Source of the DNA: Gossypium raimondii
Taxonomy: Eukaryota; Streptophyta; Magnoliopsida; Malvales; Malvaceae
DNA length: 64,000 nucleotides
Direction: 5' to 3'
Assembly: GCF_025698545.1 (NCBI RefSeq)
Contig: NC_068577.1
Coordinates: 46,083,250-46,147,249 of the forward strand
Part shown: piece by piece, positions 31,991 through 43,796 of the stretch
How positions within the stretch are numbered: the stretch's first letter is position 1
How the letters are laid out: each line of letters opens with the position of its first letter
The notes under the pieces: generated by a model
The model's database searches: none
Told to the model about the DNA's origin: nothing
The model's input: the letters and a program-made list of their open reading frames with translations, nothing else
Program-made: the position numbers and the translations under genes

Positions 31991-33965
31991 AGAAATAAAT
32001 GGACCAAAGTGAAAGCCACAAAGGGCGCTTTGAATCCTAAAAAAAAAAGAGGAGAGGCTCAGGTGAAAAATCGCAAAAGGCACTTTGAGACCAAAAGGGA
32101 TTTCAGTTGAAAACCTGAAAAGGGTGGCTCAAATGCATATCAGAATAGGGCACGAGGTAATCAGAATAGCTCAAATGTCGATCAAACTGGGCCATGTGTT
32201 GATCTTGTTGTACTTGAATTAACAGGAATAGGTAGGTGACGTCTTGAGGCATTGACAAAGTATTGTAGATCCCCTAAACACATATCAAATTCAGAATGGT
32301 CTTCAAAAAGTTTGTACAGAGAAGCTCATGCTACGATCTCTGATGCACCTGTTTTCATCTTATTCAGTTTGTATCTTAGCAAAATTTACTATCTTGATCA
32401 ATTTATTCATTTTGAGCTTTGATCTCAATAAAGTTTCATCTTGCTCATTGTACTAATCTTTTTCAAGCATCTTCCACTAAAATAATGATTAATGGACTAA
32501 TAATATTCAAGTAAAAGAAGTTTTGTATATTACTCTGGAAGTTTCTAAATAATACAGGAACCTAAAACTGGACTATTATTTAGAATGCACTAGGTTTAAT
32601 GGCTGAAACGTTTAAGTGAAAATGGTCTAAAAGATTAAGACTATATCTTTGGATTTTGTAGCCAGAAACATTTATTATCATGCCAGTGATAAAGCTTCGC
32701 TTGCCAGGCAATAAGAAGAGGTTTTTTGGAAAACTTTCCATACTCTTGTATGAGCATGTGGTCGTGACACCCAAAGAGTGGTGTAAACTGCCAATACAAA
32801 TAAAGAAAAGATAACCCAAAACTCAGGTCTTAGAAGAATAGTTGAACCTCGAGGCTACTGACTGAATGTTTCCTTGGTTTTTGTCAAAGGTACCACTCAA
32901 GCAAGAAGACTCTATGATACATCACTGATGAATTTTCAATGAACATTGAATAATGTCGTTAAAGGATAATTCTCATGGCATTTTGTATGCATGCATATAC
33001 ATTTAATGAGGAGATTTTGATTTATTCTGATCATAACATCCATCACTAGGCATAAATCGGCCCATGAAATGGATTCTACAGGTTATGTTCCCTAGAATAG
33101 ATCGGTGAAACCACAAACCCTATACCATTGAAGTTGTAGTGGAATGGATTGAAGAAGATTGTAGATCTTGTCTTCCTATACTGGCAGTGAAGTAGATCGA
33201 AAGCACCGGCCTTATCTCCCTGAGCAGCAGTGGAGTTGGCAGTGTTGTGGATCCTGTCTCCTTAAGCAGTAGTGGAGCAGATAAAAGACGGTGAATCTTA
33301 ACTTCCCGAGGTAGTAGGGAAACAGATTTAAGCCATCGGTCCTATCTTCTTCAGCAGTAGTGGAATAGGTTGAAAATTGCAGATCCTGTCTCCCTAAGCA
33401 GTAATGGGGCAAACTGAAGATGGCAAAGCTCATCTCCCTAAAGTTGTAGCGGAGCAGATTAAAGCCAACGAGTCTTATCTCCCTGAATTTGCAGTGTAGT
33501 AGACTGACTAAACCAAGCCTATCTCCCTGAAGTCGTAGTGGAGCGGATTAAAATGATGGATCTGATCTCCCTAAAGTTGCAGTGGAGCAGACTGAAGATA
33601 ACAAATCTTATTTCCTTGAAGTTACAGTGGAACGAATTAAAGCTATAAATTACCGATCTTATCTCTCTGAAGTTGCAGTAGAGCAGATCATAACAAGTCT
33701 AATCTCCCTGAAGTTGCAATGGAGCAGACTAAAACCATGTACTTCGTCCTTCTGAAGTTGCAGCAGAGTGGATTGAAGCTACAAGCTGTATCTTCTTGAA
33801 GTGCAGTAGAATGGATTGAAGCAACAAGACAAAGTGGACTGGAAAAAGGCTACTTGAAGAAGAAAGGCACCAGAACAAGTCAAGAATCGACGAGACCGGG
33901 CAAAACTGGTATTTCTTAGTCTTTACTCTGTTCCCGTTACACGACAACGAGTAAAGAGGGGCAGC
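31991..33965 (+). other. Noncoding 3' region of the Tat element
   Basis: After the pol frame comes a stretch with two copies of a GCGCTTTGAATCC / GGCACTTTGAGACC phrase (32026 and 32078), then unique-looking DNA. A repeat array starts at about 33110. No gene is visible. It ends at a purine tract just before the 3' LTR. Confidence 0.7.
33110..33840 (+). repeat. Degenerate tandem array in the Tat element
   Basis: Some 12-14 units of about 45-60 bp share the core CTTATCTCCCTGAAGTTGCA followed by GTGGAGCAGA and a variable AAAG-rich spacer. Cores are seen for example near 33216, 33393, 33510, 33565, 33660 and 33705. The early units read AGCAGTAG where the later ones read GTTGCAG, so two sub-families lie side by side. 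The open frames here are repeat readings. Confidence 0.85.
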
Positions 33966-36620
33966 TGTACAAGCCCAATTTAGCCCGGGCCCAGCGCACT
34001 CAAAACAGACAAGAAAAGAAACCAAAAATAATAAACAGACCAGCCCAAACAAAACCCACCTAAAACCTACCCAAAGACCAATACCCAACAGACCCAATTA
34101 TAAGCCCAAACACCCTGGCCCAACGACCTAAACTAACCCAAAGACCAATTAGCAAAAAAAACCCCATGTGCGCCGCACCTAGGTCTTCTGACTATTGCCA
34201 CCGTCTTTCTTTTATCACCTTTGCCACCGACCCACCACCGCCACTTGCCCACATGCGCCATCGAGTGCCTGCAAAACAATAAAAGAGACAACAACAGAAA
34301 GAAAAAGGGGAATTGGCTATAAAAGTCGAACCCTTCTGTAATTTTTTATTCTTCCCCTGGTTTTTGTGCGAACATTTTCAGAAATAATAAGGCAAAAAAA
34401 AAAAGACTCAATGTGATTTCTTCGTTTCTTTTCGAATATAGATATATTTTCTTTTATCTTTTTTATTTTTTTCGTACGTGTATAAATGAGTAAAAAAGAG
34501 AGTTTTTTTACCTATTTGACGACGCCGGGATACTGGAGTAGTTAGAGGGCGACTCGGTGAAAAAAGGGAAGCTTTTCAGCTTCTCGGCCGCCACATACAG
34601 CGGTGCCGGGGCCGATGGCCGAATTTTGGGCTAGTGCCCAGAGGGAGAGAGAGGGCTTGAGAGGTTTTTTGTTGTTTTTTTTCTAGAGGAAGGAAAGAAA
34701 CGATTTTTTTGGAAATTTTTTGGCTTAAATAGCCGAACAAAACGACGATGTTTTGGTCGGCATCCTTAAACCCCAAAACGATGTCGTTTTGAGCCATCCG
34801 ACCCGACCCGAACCGCCTAGGATTTGCGTGTTTTTAGACAAAATGGGCTATTTGCGTCCTTAGTCCTTTCGCTTTTGAGGCTGGTTACAATTGGGTCCTA
34901 TTTTCTTTTTTAATTTTTGCCCAAAATTTTTAGTTTTTTTAATTTGGTCCTTAGACCGTTTTAAAAGAAAAACACCTGGAATGGTGTCGTTTTGAAATTT
35001 GGAATAATTTCTCATTTGGTTCCCCTCCTTTCACGCGCGTTACAATTTAATCCTTTGCTTTGTTTCCATTTTCAATTTCGTCCCTAAATTTCTATTTGTT
35101 TTTAATTTAATCCTTTTCTATTGTTATTTTATTATTATTAAACTAATTAGGTTATTATTATTACTAAAATTATTATTATTAGTATTAATATTATTATTAA
35201 TATTATTGTTATTATCATCATAACTTATTATGTAAATTTTAAATATATGTGTCTTATTATGTTATTATTCTATAATTGCTCTCTCTCTATATATACACAT
35301 ATATACATATTTAATATTTACATACATATATACGCTTATATTTTTATATATTTTATAATTTATATATATGTATGTATTTATATGCACATTTTAAATTTTT
35401 TATATATGCATACTTACATGTATCCTTTTTTATAAATATATATACATATACTTATACATATTCTTTATATTTTAAAATCTATATTTTTCTTATGCATTTT
35501 CTATAGTTTATAATTCGTGTGTACATATATTTTATATATTTTACAATGCATACATGTGCATAATATATATATATATATACGTTTTAATTTTATAAATACA
35601 CATATATATACACCTTTATATTTTTTTATATTTCATAACTTTATATACATATATATGTATACATACATACTTACATATATTTTTACGTACATAGAGTTTT
35701 CATATTTTCATAATTTTATGCACACACGTATATACCTTTTTACATTTTTATTCATTTTATTTATTTATTTATTTCATTTTCATTATTGTTTTGAAAGAAT
35801 GCTTTAATTTTATTTGCTTGTATACCTTTGCTATGTCGTATGTTATTGATTTTTCCTTTTATTTATCTTACCTTTGTTGCTATTACTCGTATTATTTTAC
35901 ATCATCGCATTCATTTTTGTTTTGTTACGCATATTGACACCGTGTTTCATTTCTTCTATTTCGTGTTAGATTGAAAATCTCGTGTTTAGATTCGAGAAGG
36001 TCGTACCCTAACTTACTGGAGTTTTGATTTTCACAATAAATCTAAATACACAAATCTTTTCAAACTCAAGTTTTAAACGATCTCGGGAATTATGAAAAGA
36101 TCTTGTTCTAACTTACGGGACATGATTCCTTTTTCTAAACCCGAGATAATCGAATATTCTTTCGAATAAGTGAATTTTTCGACATTTATTCTCGAATCAG
36201 GATTTCAAGATATTGTATCCTAACTTACGGGATGCGATTCTTTTTCTCGATTAACGTGAAGTATGCCCTATTTCTTTTCAAATATTTTTTGCATTTCGAC
36301 AAAGGATCGTATCTTCAAAACCTCTTTAGAGTTCTCAAATTTCTGACACTAAGACACTAATTAATCAACTAGGTACCAATTTTGGGCGTTACGAGGGTGC
36401 TAATCCTTCCTTGTACGTAACCGACTCCCGAACCCATTTTTTATCTAAATTTCGTGGACCAAAATCATTGTTTTAATAAAATCAAATCGTTTATTAAAAA
36501 CAACCACTTTCCGAGATGACCTGATCATACTTCATCAAAAAGATTGGTGGCGACTCCCATGTTTGTTTTCATTTTCAAAATCTAAGTCGACCCTGTTTTA
36601 TTTCAAAAATGGTGTCAACA
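33966..36620 (+). repeat. 3' LTR of the Tat element, 2655 bp
   Basis: It starts TGTACAAGCCCAATTTAGCC and ends GTGTCAACA, directly followed by the target duplication GTTAG. It holds a TATAAAAGTCGAAC promoter-like block near 34318, GC-rich tracts, and a TA-rich low-complexity zone at 35250-35800. The frames at 34576-34797 (-), 35247-35435 and 35517-35807 lie in this LTR and are not genes. Confidence 0.92.
35250..35800. repeat. TATA/CATA-rich low-complexity zone
   Basis: Runs of TATATACATATATA and ATACATACATAC dominate within the 3' LTR. They produce frames rich in Ile, Tyr and His, which I treat as chance. Confidence 0.8.
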
Positions 36621-36658
36621 GTTAGGATGCCACACAGTTGCCTCTAGCTGGGGGAGTC

Positions 36659-38789
36659 TATTGGATCTGGTGCTTTAAGGGTAGTATTTTCGTCTAAGTA
36701 CACTTATAATTTTTCGAATAGATTGGTTAATAAAACTATTCATGAATTACATCAATACTTTGTATATTTTCCTCACATGGTTTTTGCACACAAAGCAAAA
36801 TGGAAGCAAATGTTGCTCATTGGTAGTTTATTGTTTAACTAATATTCAACGATATTACGTGGTTGAATCGTAATATAAAAAGACAATTTGTATTAGTATA
36901 CAAACCAAGACATGTCCTTAGTTTAATCAGAAATAAGCAAACCAATTGAAAGACTAATATACCATCTATCAAGTCAAATTAGGGAGATACTTTGTCTTGG
37001 ACATTGAAGCGGATGACTCCCAGAAGATAAAGACATAGATATAACTAACTGGACTGACAATACATCAGACTAGACCCAAGTAGAATAGATCCTGAATTCG
37101 TTTATGGATCTATTAACTTGTGACGTTAATAGTGTGACACACCAAAATCTTGAGTGGATGGTAGACTATGTATGCGTGACTCGTACACTTTGATGCAAGT
37201 AAAAGTCTGAGTTCTAATAGATAAGGAACCGAAAAATGGTGCATTGGATGTACAACTTCTGCAATATGTAGCACCATTCACAACAGTGGAATTCATAGCT
37301 CGATACATGGGTAAATGATATCCTCTCATAGGCATTTCATGGTTGATGAAAAGTAAATGTGGTCACGAGTCGTTCATCTTTGTGATGGATGACTTGATCA
37401 CTATTTGATGGTGATTGACTTTTCATGAAGGAAGATGTAATGGTTACCATAAGATAAAATAGGATCATATTGGGAGAACGAACATTATCCCAAAGAGATT
37501 AAGGATATATTATGAGGGTAACACACTTATGAAAAGGTCATTAGACAATCACTGAATAATTGCTTTCGTAATGGTATGTCGTTAGGGAGAGCTTAGTTAC
37601 GATACTATAGTGGAATGACTTTGTAACTAAATGAGTTTATAATTAATAGGCGAAAAGCCGAAACTTAATTACAAATCATTTGAGTCCTAATTACATATGT
37701 CCAATCGGTTCTTTGCCAATTCGATGAAACTAGAAATAAATTGCATGTTTGAATCAAAATAAACAGAATGAATAGAAACAGAGAAATGGAAAACATTCAA
37801 AAATGACTATGGTTTTCTCCCAAATGGAGAAATGGAATCATTTGAAAATGAATGTGAGTTTCTCAAAAAATAGAAATGAAAATGGAAATGAGAAATGATC
37901 CATTTGCAAATATATATATATATATATATATATAGATATATATATATATATGGATTACTCGAAATGATCGGAAGGAGGAGTTTATATTTTTAAGCAATTT
38001 TAAAGCACGAAAATGAAAATAAATCATTCGGTCATAGTGAAAAGTTGAGTTGTGAAATATTGAATATATTTTCTTGGAATTTTTATCAAGGGTAAAATTA
38101 TCATATTTTTATCGGGGTAAAATTAGGATTAGAAAATTATTTAATTAGAAAATTAATGTTTATTTTGAAAAATAGAAAAATATGTATTAGGTTAGATTAA
38201 ATTATAAAGTGCTAGGTTAAAAGTCCATAAAGCATATATAATTGGGCCCAATACATATGAGGGGAAACGCACCCTATTAGCCGCTCATCTTCTCCTAGTT
38301 GGACTAGGAAGTTGTTTTTCTATTTGAAATAAACCTCTACAATTCAACAACAGTTCTCCATTCTTTCCCTATAAATAGATGGCACCGGTAGAGCTATTTA
38401 CATAACTTGGAGAGATTGTTACTCTACCGAAAAATAGAGAGAATTTATTCTCAACTATTGAATATATTTTTCCAAAATAACAATTTTACTGGTTTCTATT
38501 AAAAAAGAGGGAATTTTCGTTTTCACCCCAAAGATAAAAGAAAACATTTTCTAATCCTGTGTTTTGATTCAATTGGTTCGAGCCCACACTCGAAGCAATT
38601 CGTGGTACGAGAATAATGAAGATGATCGTTTGGTTGAAAGTCAAAAAACGTCAAGGATCCGCTATCCAAAACACATGTATGATTTCGGTTCAAGATTTAT
38701 TGCTATAAATATCACAAATTGGGTCGATTTTTAAAATTTTAATTTTTCGCTATGCAAGAAAGCCATTTTCAAATCGGATTTTTTCAACA
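36659..38789 (+). mobile_element. Solo LTR, Ty1/copia type, inside the LINE
   Basis: The 2131 bp unit begins TATTGGATCTGGTGC, probably a decayed TGTTGGATC, and ends TTTTTCAACA. The five bases before it are GAGTC (36654-36658) and those after it GAGCC (38790-38794). The LINE frame continues across the pair as GRVTLAQS if the second copy was once GAGTC, so this is a target duplication with one mutation. There is no internal region. A diverged relative is found at 58692-59690. Confidence 0.85.
37910..37951. repeat. TA microsatellite
   Basis: About 20 TA units with one interruption (TATAGATATA) lie inside the copia solo LTR. The tract is likely to vary in length between individuals. Confidence 0.9.
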
Positions 38790-40470
38790 GAGCCACCTTA
38801 GCACAATCTGTGCTTCTATCCATTCCAAACTACTTTATGCAGTTTATAATGATATCTAAAGGTATTTTTAAGGAGATCGAGTGTTTGGCTAGATAATTTA
38901 TCTGGGGATCTACGATGGAAGGAATAAATTAATGTTAGTTAACTGGGATTCAGTTTGTTAGTGTCGTTTTTGTGGAGGTCTTGGGCTTCACTGTTTGGAG
39001 GATTAGAACAAATATTTTCTGATGAAATTGAGGTTTAATTTGATTTCGAATGGTAATGCATTATGTCGGATAGTGTTTTGAGGGGTAAGGGTTCATTTCT
39101 TTGGAGGGCTCTCTCTAAAGTTTGGCCCTTACTTCGGGACAATCTAGTATGGTCTGTGGGGGATGGTAGATCAACTCGATGTTGGAAGGACCCTTAGGTT
39201 GTGAGTTTAGGCCCTCTGATAAGACAAATTCCTTCGTATGTTCACATGGAATCTGATTGCAGGCTTAATGAGATGGAAACGAAAAAAGGTGTTTGGAATC
39301 TCGATTTGTTTCATGTGTGGATGTTAGAAGTTATTGTTAAGCACATAGTGAGTATCCTACCTCCTCATCTTTCAGTGGGTCAGGATAGGATTACTTGGAG
39401 TCGTACCCCTACCAGATCTTTTTCGGTTAAGAGTGCATATCACATGATTCGAGATAATTCTTGAAATCCTAGAGATGGGTCTTGGAAAACTATATGGAAA
39501 CTTCAAGGACCACAAAGAGTTTGTCTCTTTATGTGGCTTGTCTTTAAGCAACGACTACTCACAAACATGGAACGAGTTAGGCGTGGAATTGGACAAGATC
39601 CTTCTTGTCCAATTTGCGGTCATGGCTCAGAAGACATTCTTTATGTTCTTAGAGATTGCACTGCAGCGAAAGAGGTTTGGTTGCAAGTGGTGCCCGTAAG
39701 TCAAAGTAACTGTTTTTTTTCTAGCAATCTTGTTGAATGGCTAGTTTCTAATTTATCTTTTAGATTGGGTTTGCTTCCTGCGAATGTTGATCGGCCTTGC
39801 CTTTTTGGCCTAATTGCGTGGCGTCTTTGGAAGAATAAAAATTTATTCATATTCCAAGGCTTGTCTTGGAATGCTTCTAAGATTTTTAAAGTTTTGTTAA
39901 GCTGGGCTCAAAATTTTTTGTTTGCACATAAGAATAGCCCACCTGGTAAGCGTATTGGTATTCAAGGTCAATCATTTTTAGGTAACTTTGTTTATTTACA
40001 TACTGATGGTGCGGTGAATGTAAGTACAGGGTCCGCCTTTGCTGGCGGTGTGTTGCAAGACCAATTTGGGGATTGGATTGTTAGTTTTAATCATGCTTTG
40101 GGTGATTGTTCAATTTTTGATGCTAAGTTATGGGGCATTTGGGATGGTTTACTCTTGTTATAAGAGAAAGGGCATGATAGGGCTTTGGTTCAAACTAATT
40201 GCTTAGAGGTGGTCAAAGCTATCTAAGAAGGTTACTTTGTGTCGTCGAATTCGGTTTTGCTTTGGCGAATTCAATAGGTGCTATAGAGTAGAAATTTTTG
40301 GGTGATAAGGCATGTGCCTATGAAGAGTAATCAAGTCGCCAGTCTTATAGCTAAGATGTCTTCTGATGGGAAAGAGGGTATACAAGTGGTTGAAGATAAG
40401 CCTAGGGAGTTAATTGACACTCTTGAAAAAGACAAGGCTTATGGTGCTTTTGTTCATTTTAATTTAATAT
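38790..40470 (+). pseudogene. LINE reverse transcriptase end, linker and RNase H
   Basis: The frame reads RATLAQSVLLSIPNYFMQF at 38790-38850, then RFIWGSTMEG-like sequence with stops. Next come GSFLWRALSKVWPLLRDNLV near 39100 and ITWSRTPTRSFSVKSAYHMI (39391-39450). The zinc-binding region reads RRGIGQDPSCPICGHGSEDI near 39575-39635, followed by FGLIAWRLWKNKNLFIF. RNase H contains LHTDGAVNVSTGSAFAGGVL near 39998-40060, with the first catalytic Asp, and FDAKLWGIWDGLLLL at 40119-40161 with Glu replaced by Lys (family: E-A-E/L), followed by a stop. The reading continues with stops to about 40470. Confidence 0.85.
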
Positions 40471-40502
40471 AGTTATCTCATTTTATTATTTACCAAAAAA
40501 AG

Positions 40503-40805
40503 AGTTATTACTTACACTAAGTAAGTCTAATACATTAACCCTACATACAAAATTTAAAAAATGTTACTTACATGTCTTTGTTACTAAGTTAGGACTTGGT
40601 CCATTATTTTCTATCCATTAAAATTTAATACATTCATCACTGCTAATTAAAAGCAATGGTAATTAAATATATATTAAATAATAATGAATACAAAAATATG
40701 AGAGTAGAGCCAAACATATGATTCACGTGTCTACGTTTTGAACCTTTCTAAATACTATTTTATTTAATTTTAATAAAAATACAAAAATCAATATAAAAAT
40801 TTTAA
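40503..40805. other. AT-rich spacer, no gene seen
   Basis: No frame or motif of note. It contains the possible right target duplication of the LINE near 40507. Confidence 0.45.
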
Positions 40806-42900
40806 GGTAAACTATATAAATAGTCACTCAATTTTTATAAATTTTCATTTTAAGCACTTAAATTTCTTATCATTTTAGGCACTCCTATTCTTTTCATTTT
40901 AATCACTTAATATTTCTATTAACAAAAGTCTAAGTTGGCATTTTATAATTAATAAATAAATTATAAAATTTCTACATAATATTTTAAATTCCATATCATT
41001 AAGGGTTTAAAAATATCTCCCATATTCTTCATCTTTATCATTTCAACCACCACTCCGTCACCATACTCACATAACTCATCACTAGCTAAATTGGAGGTGC
41101 TCATGGGCCAGGATTAATCGGGTTCAGGTTGAGCTCATGTAAAGAATTTAGACCAATTTTTCGAGTTCGGGATTGATCCAACCCAAAAAATGGGCTTACT
41201 TTTTTGCCCAAGTCTAGTCCAATTTAAGAAAGGTAAATCCGGGCCCGACTTGGCCCACCTATATTTAGTTTTTTAGATTATTTTTATTTAAAATATTTTT
41301 AAAAAATATAATACATTAAAAATGCTAAAATGAAACTTTTCTAACACATTAAAAATACATTAAAAAGTAGTTATATTAAAAAATATTACCATAAATATAA
41401 GAAATGTTTTATTTTATTAAAAAACACAAATAAATATAATAATATTTATTGTATTAAATATAATTTTTTAAAATTTATATTTTGGGTTAGGTTATTTAGT
41501 TGAGTAAATTTTTTTTAGATTTTGGGTAATGGTTTAATTGTTATTGGGTTAGTGATTTAATATAAATATATAATTATTATTTAACATATATAATTAATAT
41601 AATATTTTTTAGACATAATATATTTAGGCCGGGTTAGGCTTGAGCAAAAAATCTTGTCTAAGGCTCAGCCCATATAGAAAATGAGTTTTAAATTTTACCC
41701 AAACCTATTTTTTGAGTATCGCATTTGTCCAAACCCTCTCATTTTTGAGCAGACATTTGAACTTGAGTGAACGACCTAACCCATGAGCAGTTTTAAGCGG
41801 AACCACTATTTGCCTCAAATATCACCACCATTCCTCACCATACCATCACATCATTACCACCTCTTCTCCACTCTCAAACCCACCGTCAATACCTCATGAA
41901 CCATGACAACCATCGTAAGCCAACCTAAACATAGCCCCATCAACACCACTATCCATCATTTAACCATCATACCCAAAGCCTTTACAATCCAAATCCTTTT
42001 AAAAATTAAACAAGTTCCAAATCAACACTTAAAATAATAATAATAAGTCAGAAAGAGAAAAAAAAGAATTAAAAAAAAAACTCAAAGGAGAAAAATTATA
42101 AAGGGCAAAGGAAAAATAAAAAGGAGACTCATCTAATAGAATCTCCTTCCAAATCCAGATGGTGGGTTTTACGCTTAGACTGAGAATAACAACATACCTT
42201 AGAATTGAGGCAACTGGACGGTCGGAGAATGAGATAGGAAGACATTACCTCCTAGTTTCAAGGCGAGATTTGAAGAGTTTGTGGTCGATTCACGCAAAAC
42301 TAATATGAGATTTGAGACAAGAAGGAAGAGAGGAGAGTTTTGGTGTACCTAGTTGCCGGATAAGACCACCGGGACAGGTGGTGGCGACTAGGGGCGAAAC
42401 TAGGGGTTGATAGGGGCACTGACCCCCCTAAAATAGAAAATTTTTCATTTAAGCTCTTTAAAAATTTTAAAATTTTAAATTAGTAAAGATAAAATTACGC
42501 TTTAGTCCCCTAAAAATATAAAAATTTGATTTTATCCTTTAAAATTATAAAGATGTAGGCTATTAAACTGATGAAAATTACATGTTTACTGTCATAAAAA
42601 ATTATAATTTAATTTTAATCCTTACTAAAAAAATTATCTAATTTCATCCCTAGTGATGACGATAACAAGTTAAAATGCCATTTCTGTTTGACGCGAAGAA
42701 AACCCTTTTTTAAGGTGAAATTTCCATGTAGTATAATTTTAAAATTATTTGTTAATTATAAAATACCAGCTTGAACTTCTATTAACAGAAATATAATAGA
42801 GTGATCAAAACAGATAGTACCAGAAGTGGCTAAAATGATGGAAAAAGAATTTGGGTTTTCAAGACTAATATGAATTTTTTTTTAAAAATATTCCACTTAC
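40806..42900. mobile_element. Probable TIR element with degenerate ends
   Basis: The stretch 40880-40990 (CATTTTAGGCACTCC, ATTTCTATTAACA, GGCATTTTATAATTA) is mirrored at 42725-42835. The left end GGTAAACTATATAAATAGTCAC resembles the ends of the foldback element at 42912-43675, so both may belong to one broad family. Between the arms lie copy 3 of the dispersed repeat, a CCACCA-rich stretch and a block (42390-42650) with GGGGCGAAACTAGGGG, which reads like another repeat end. The right terminus and target duplication are not clear. Confidence 0.45.
41093..41790 (+). repeat. Dispersed AT-rich repeat family, copy 3
   Basis: It begins GGAGGTGCTCATGGGCC and ends AACCCATGAGCAG, so its ends are imperfect inverted repeats (GTGCTCATGGG against CTGCTCATGGG). 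It matches 22336-22990 in order, and 17660-18235 in reverse. The size near 700 bp, the short inverted ends and the lack of coding content fit a MITE. I did not find a target duplication. Confidence 0.72.
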
Positions 42901-42911
42901 TTTTTAGATAC

Positions 42912-43675
42912 GGGTAAACTACTAAAATAGTCACTTTTGTTTGTCTCAAGTTACATTTTAGTCACTTATGTTTGAAATATTATGTTTTAGTCGCTTACGT
43001 TATCGTGTTGTAACATTTTAGTCACTGAGCCATTAATTGCCGTTAACAGTGTAACAATAAGCTGATGTGGCACGTTAAATCATCATTTCAAAATTAAATT
43101 TTAGGTTAAATTCTACAATTGGTCCCTATATTTTTTTCATTTTGAGCAATTTATTTTTTTCTTTTATATTCTTTTAACTTTTCTTCTTTTTTTTCCATTC
43201 TCTTTTGCTTCTCCCTCTGTTTTCCTCCCTTCTTCATTTCTTTTAACGTCGTTTTTTTTTATATTTTCCATTTATTATAACTAGTCCACAAGCATAAGTG
43301 GGGAAAACAAATGGAAATTATAGAAAAATTACGTTAAAAGAAATGGAGTAGGGAGGAAAACAGATGGAGAAGCAGAAGAGAATGAAAAATAAAGGAAAAA
43401 AGAAAGAAAGTTAAAAGAATATAAAAGAAAAATATTAAATGGTTCAAAACGAAAAAATATGGGGATTAATTGTATAAATTAATCTAAATTTTTTGTTTAA
43501 AATGATTATTTAACATGCTACATCACCTTACCGTTACATTGTTAACGGAAATTAACGGCTCAATGACTAAAATGTTAGAACGTGATAACATAAGTTGCTA
43601 AAACATAACATTTCAAACATAAATGACTAAAATGTAACTTAAGGTAAATAAATGTGACTATTTTAATAGTTTACC
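42912..43675. mobile_element. Foldback MITE of MULE type, upstream of UMP synthase
   Basis: The 764 bp element starts GGGTAAACTACTAAAATAGT and ends ACTATTTTAATAGTTTACC. Its two halves are inverted copies of about 350 bp around a centre near 43285, as shown by CTTTTGCTTCTCCCTCTG against CAGATGGAGAAGCAGAAGAG. The flanks are TTTTTAGATAC (42901-42911) and TTTTTGGATAC (43676-43686), an 11 bp target duplication with one mismatch, which fits Mutator-type insertion. There is no coding frame. Transcription through it would give a long hairpin, a good substrate for small-RNA production. Confidence 0.88.
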
Positions 43676-43724
43676 TTTTTGGATACTAATAATAATAAAA
43701 TCATTGGAGTAATTTGAATTGGAT

Positions 43725-43731
43725 TATAAAT
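43725..43731 (+). promoter_or_regulatory. Candidate TATA box of UMP synthase
   Basis: TATAAAT lies 174 bp before the start codon and 39 bp after the right target duplication of the foldback element. If used, transcription would begin near 43755 and the leader would be about 150 bases. No other good TATA word lies between here and the ATG. Confidence 0.4.
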
Positions 43732-43796
43732 TTTAACAAAAATTATGAAAATTTTTTACGTAATCATCCGACTTGCCCCGACCCACACGAAGACGT

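Larger units (their letters stand above)
29156..36620 (+). mobile_element. Ty3/gypsy element of Tat type, 5' part deleted
   Basis: The element starts TGTACAAGCCCAATTTAGCC and ends GGTGTCAACA, and is flanked by GTTAG. Its 3' LTR is 2655 bp (33966-36620). The 5' LTR is cut after 604 bp (29156-29759) and joins directly to the RNase H part of pol. The rest of the 5' LTR, the primer site, gag, protease and RT are gone. The interior then shows RNase H, a second RNase H of another type and integrase, an order typical of the Tat/Ogre lineage, followed by a long noncoding 3' region with tandem repeats and a purine tract (AAAGAGGGGCAGC) before the 3' LTR. The pol frame has many stops. Confidence 0.92.
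28452..40502 (+). mobile_element. 5'-truncated L1-type LINE, split by two LTR insertions
   Basis: LINE sequence occupies 28452-29155, 36626-36653 and 38795-40502. When the two insertions (29156-36620 and 36659-38789) and their target duplications are removed, the reading frame joins exactly from KLRS over DATQLPLAG to TLAQSVLLSIP. The 3' end carries a short A tract (about 40494-40501). A weak match between about 28437 and 40507 may be the target duplication. The copy lacks the gag-like ORF1 and the endonuclease, and has many stops. Confidence 0.88.

Noticed and set aside
33110..33840. CRISPR-like array of repeats and spacers
   Set aside because: The repeats are degenerate, spacers are similar to each other and the array is part of a gypsy element in plant DNA. 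No cas genes are present.
35247..35807. Two Ile/Tyr-rich frames resembling small membrane proteins
   Set aside because: They are translations of TATA/CATA runs inside the gypsy 3' LTR.
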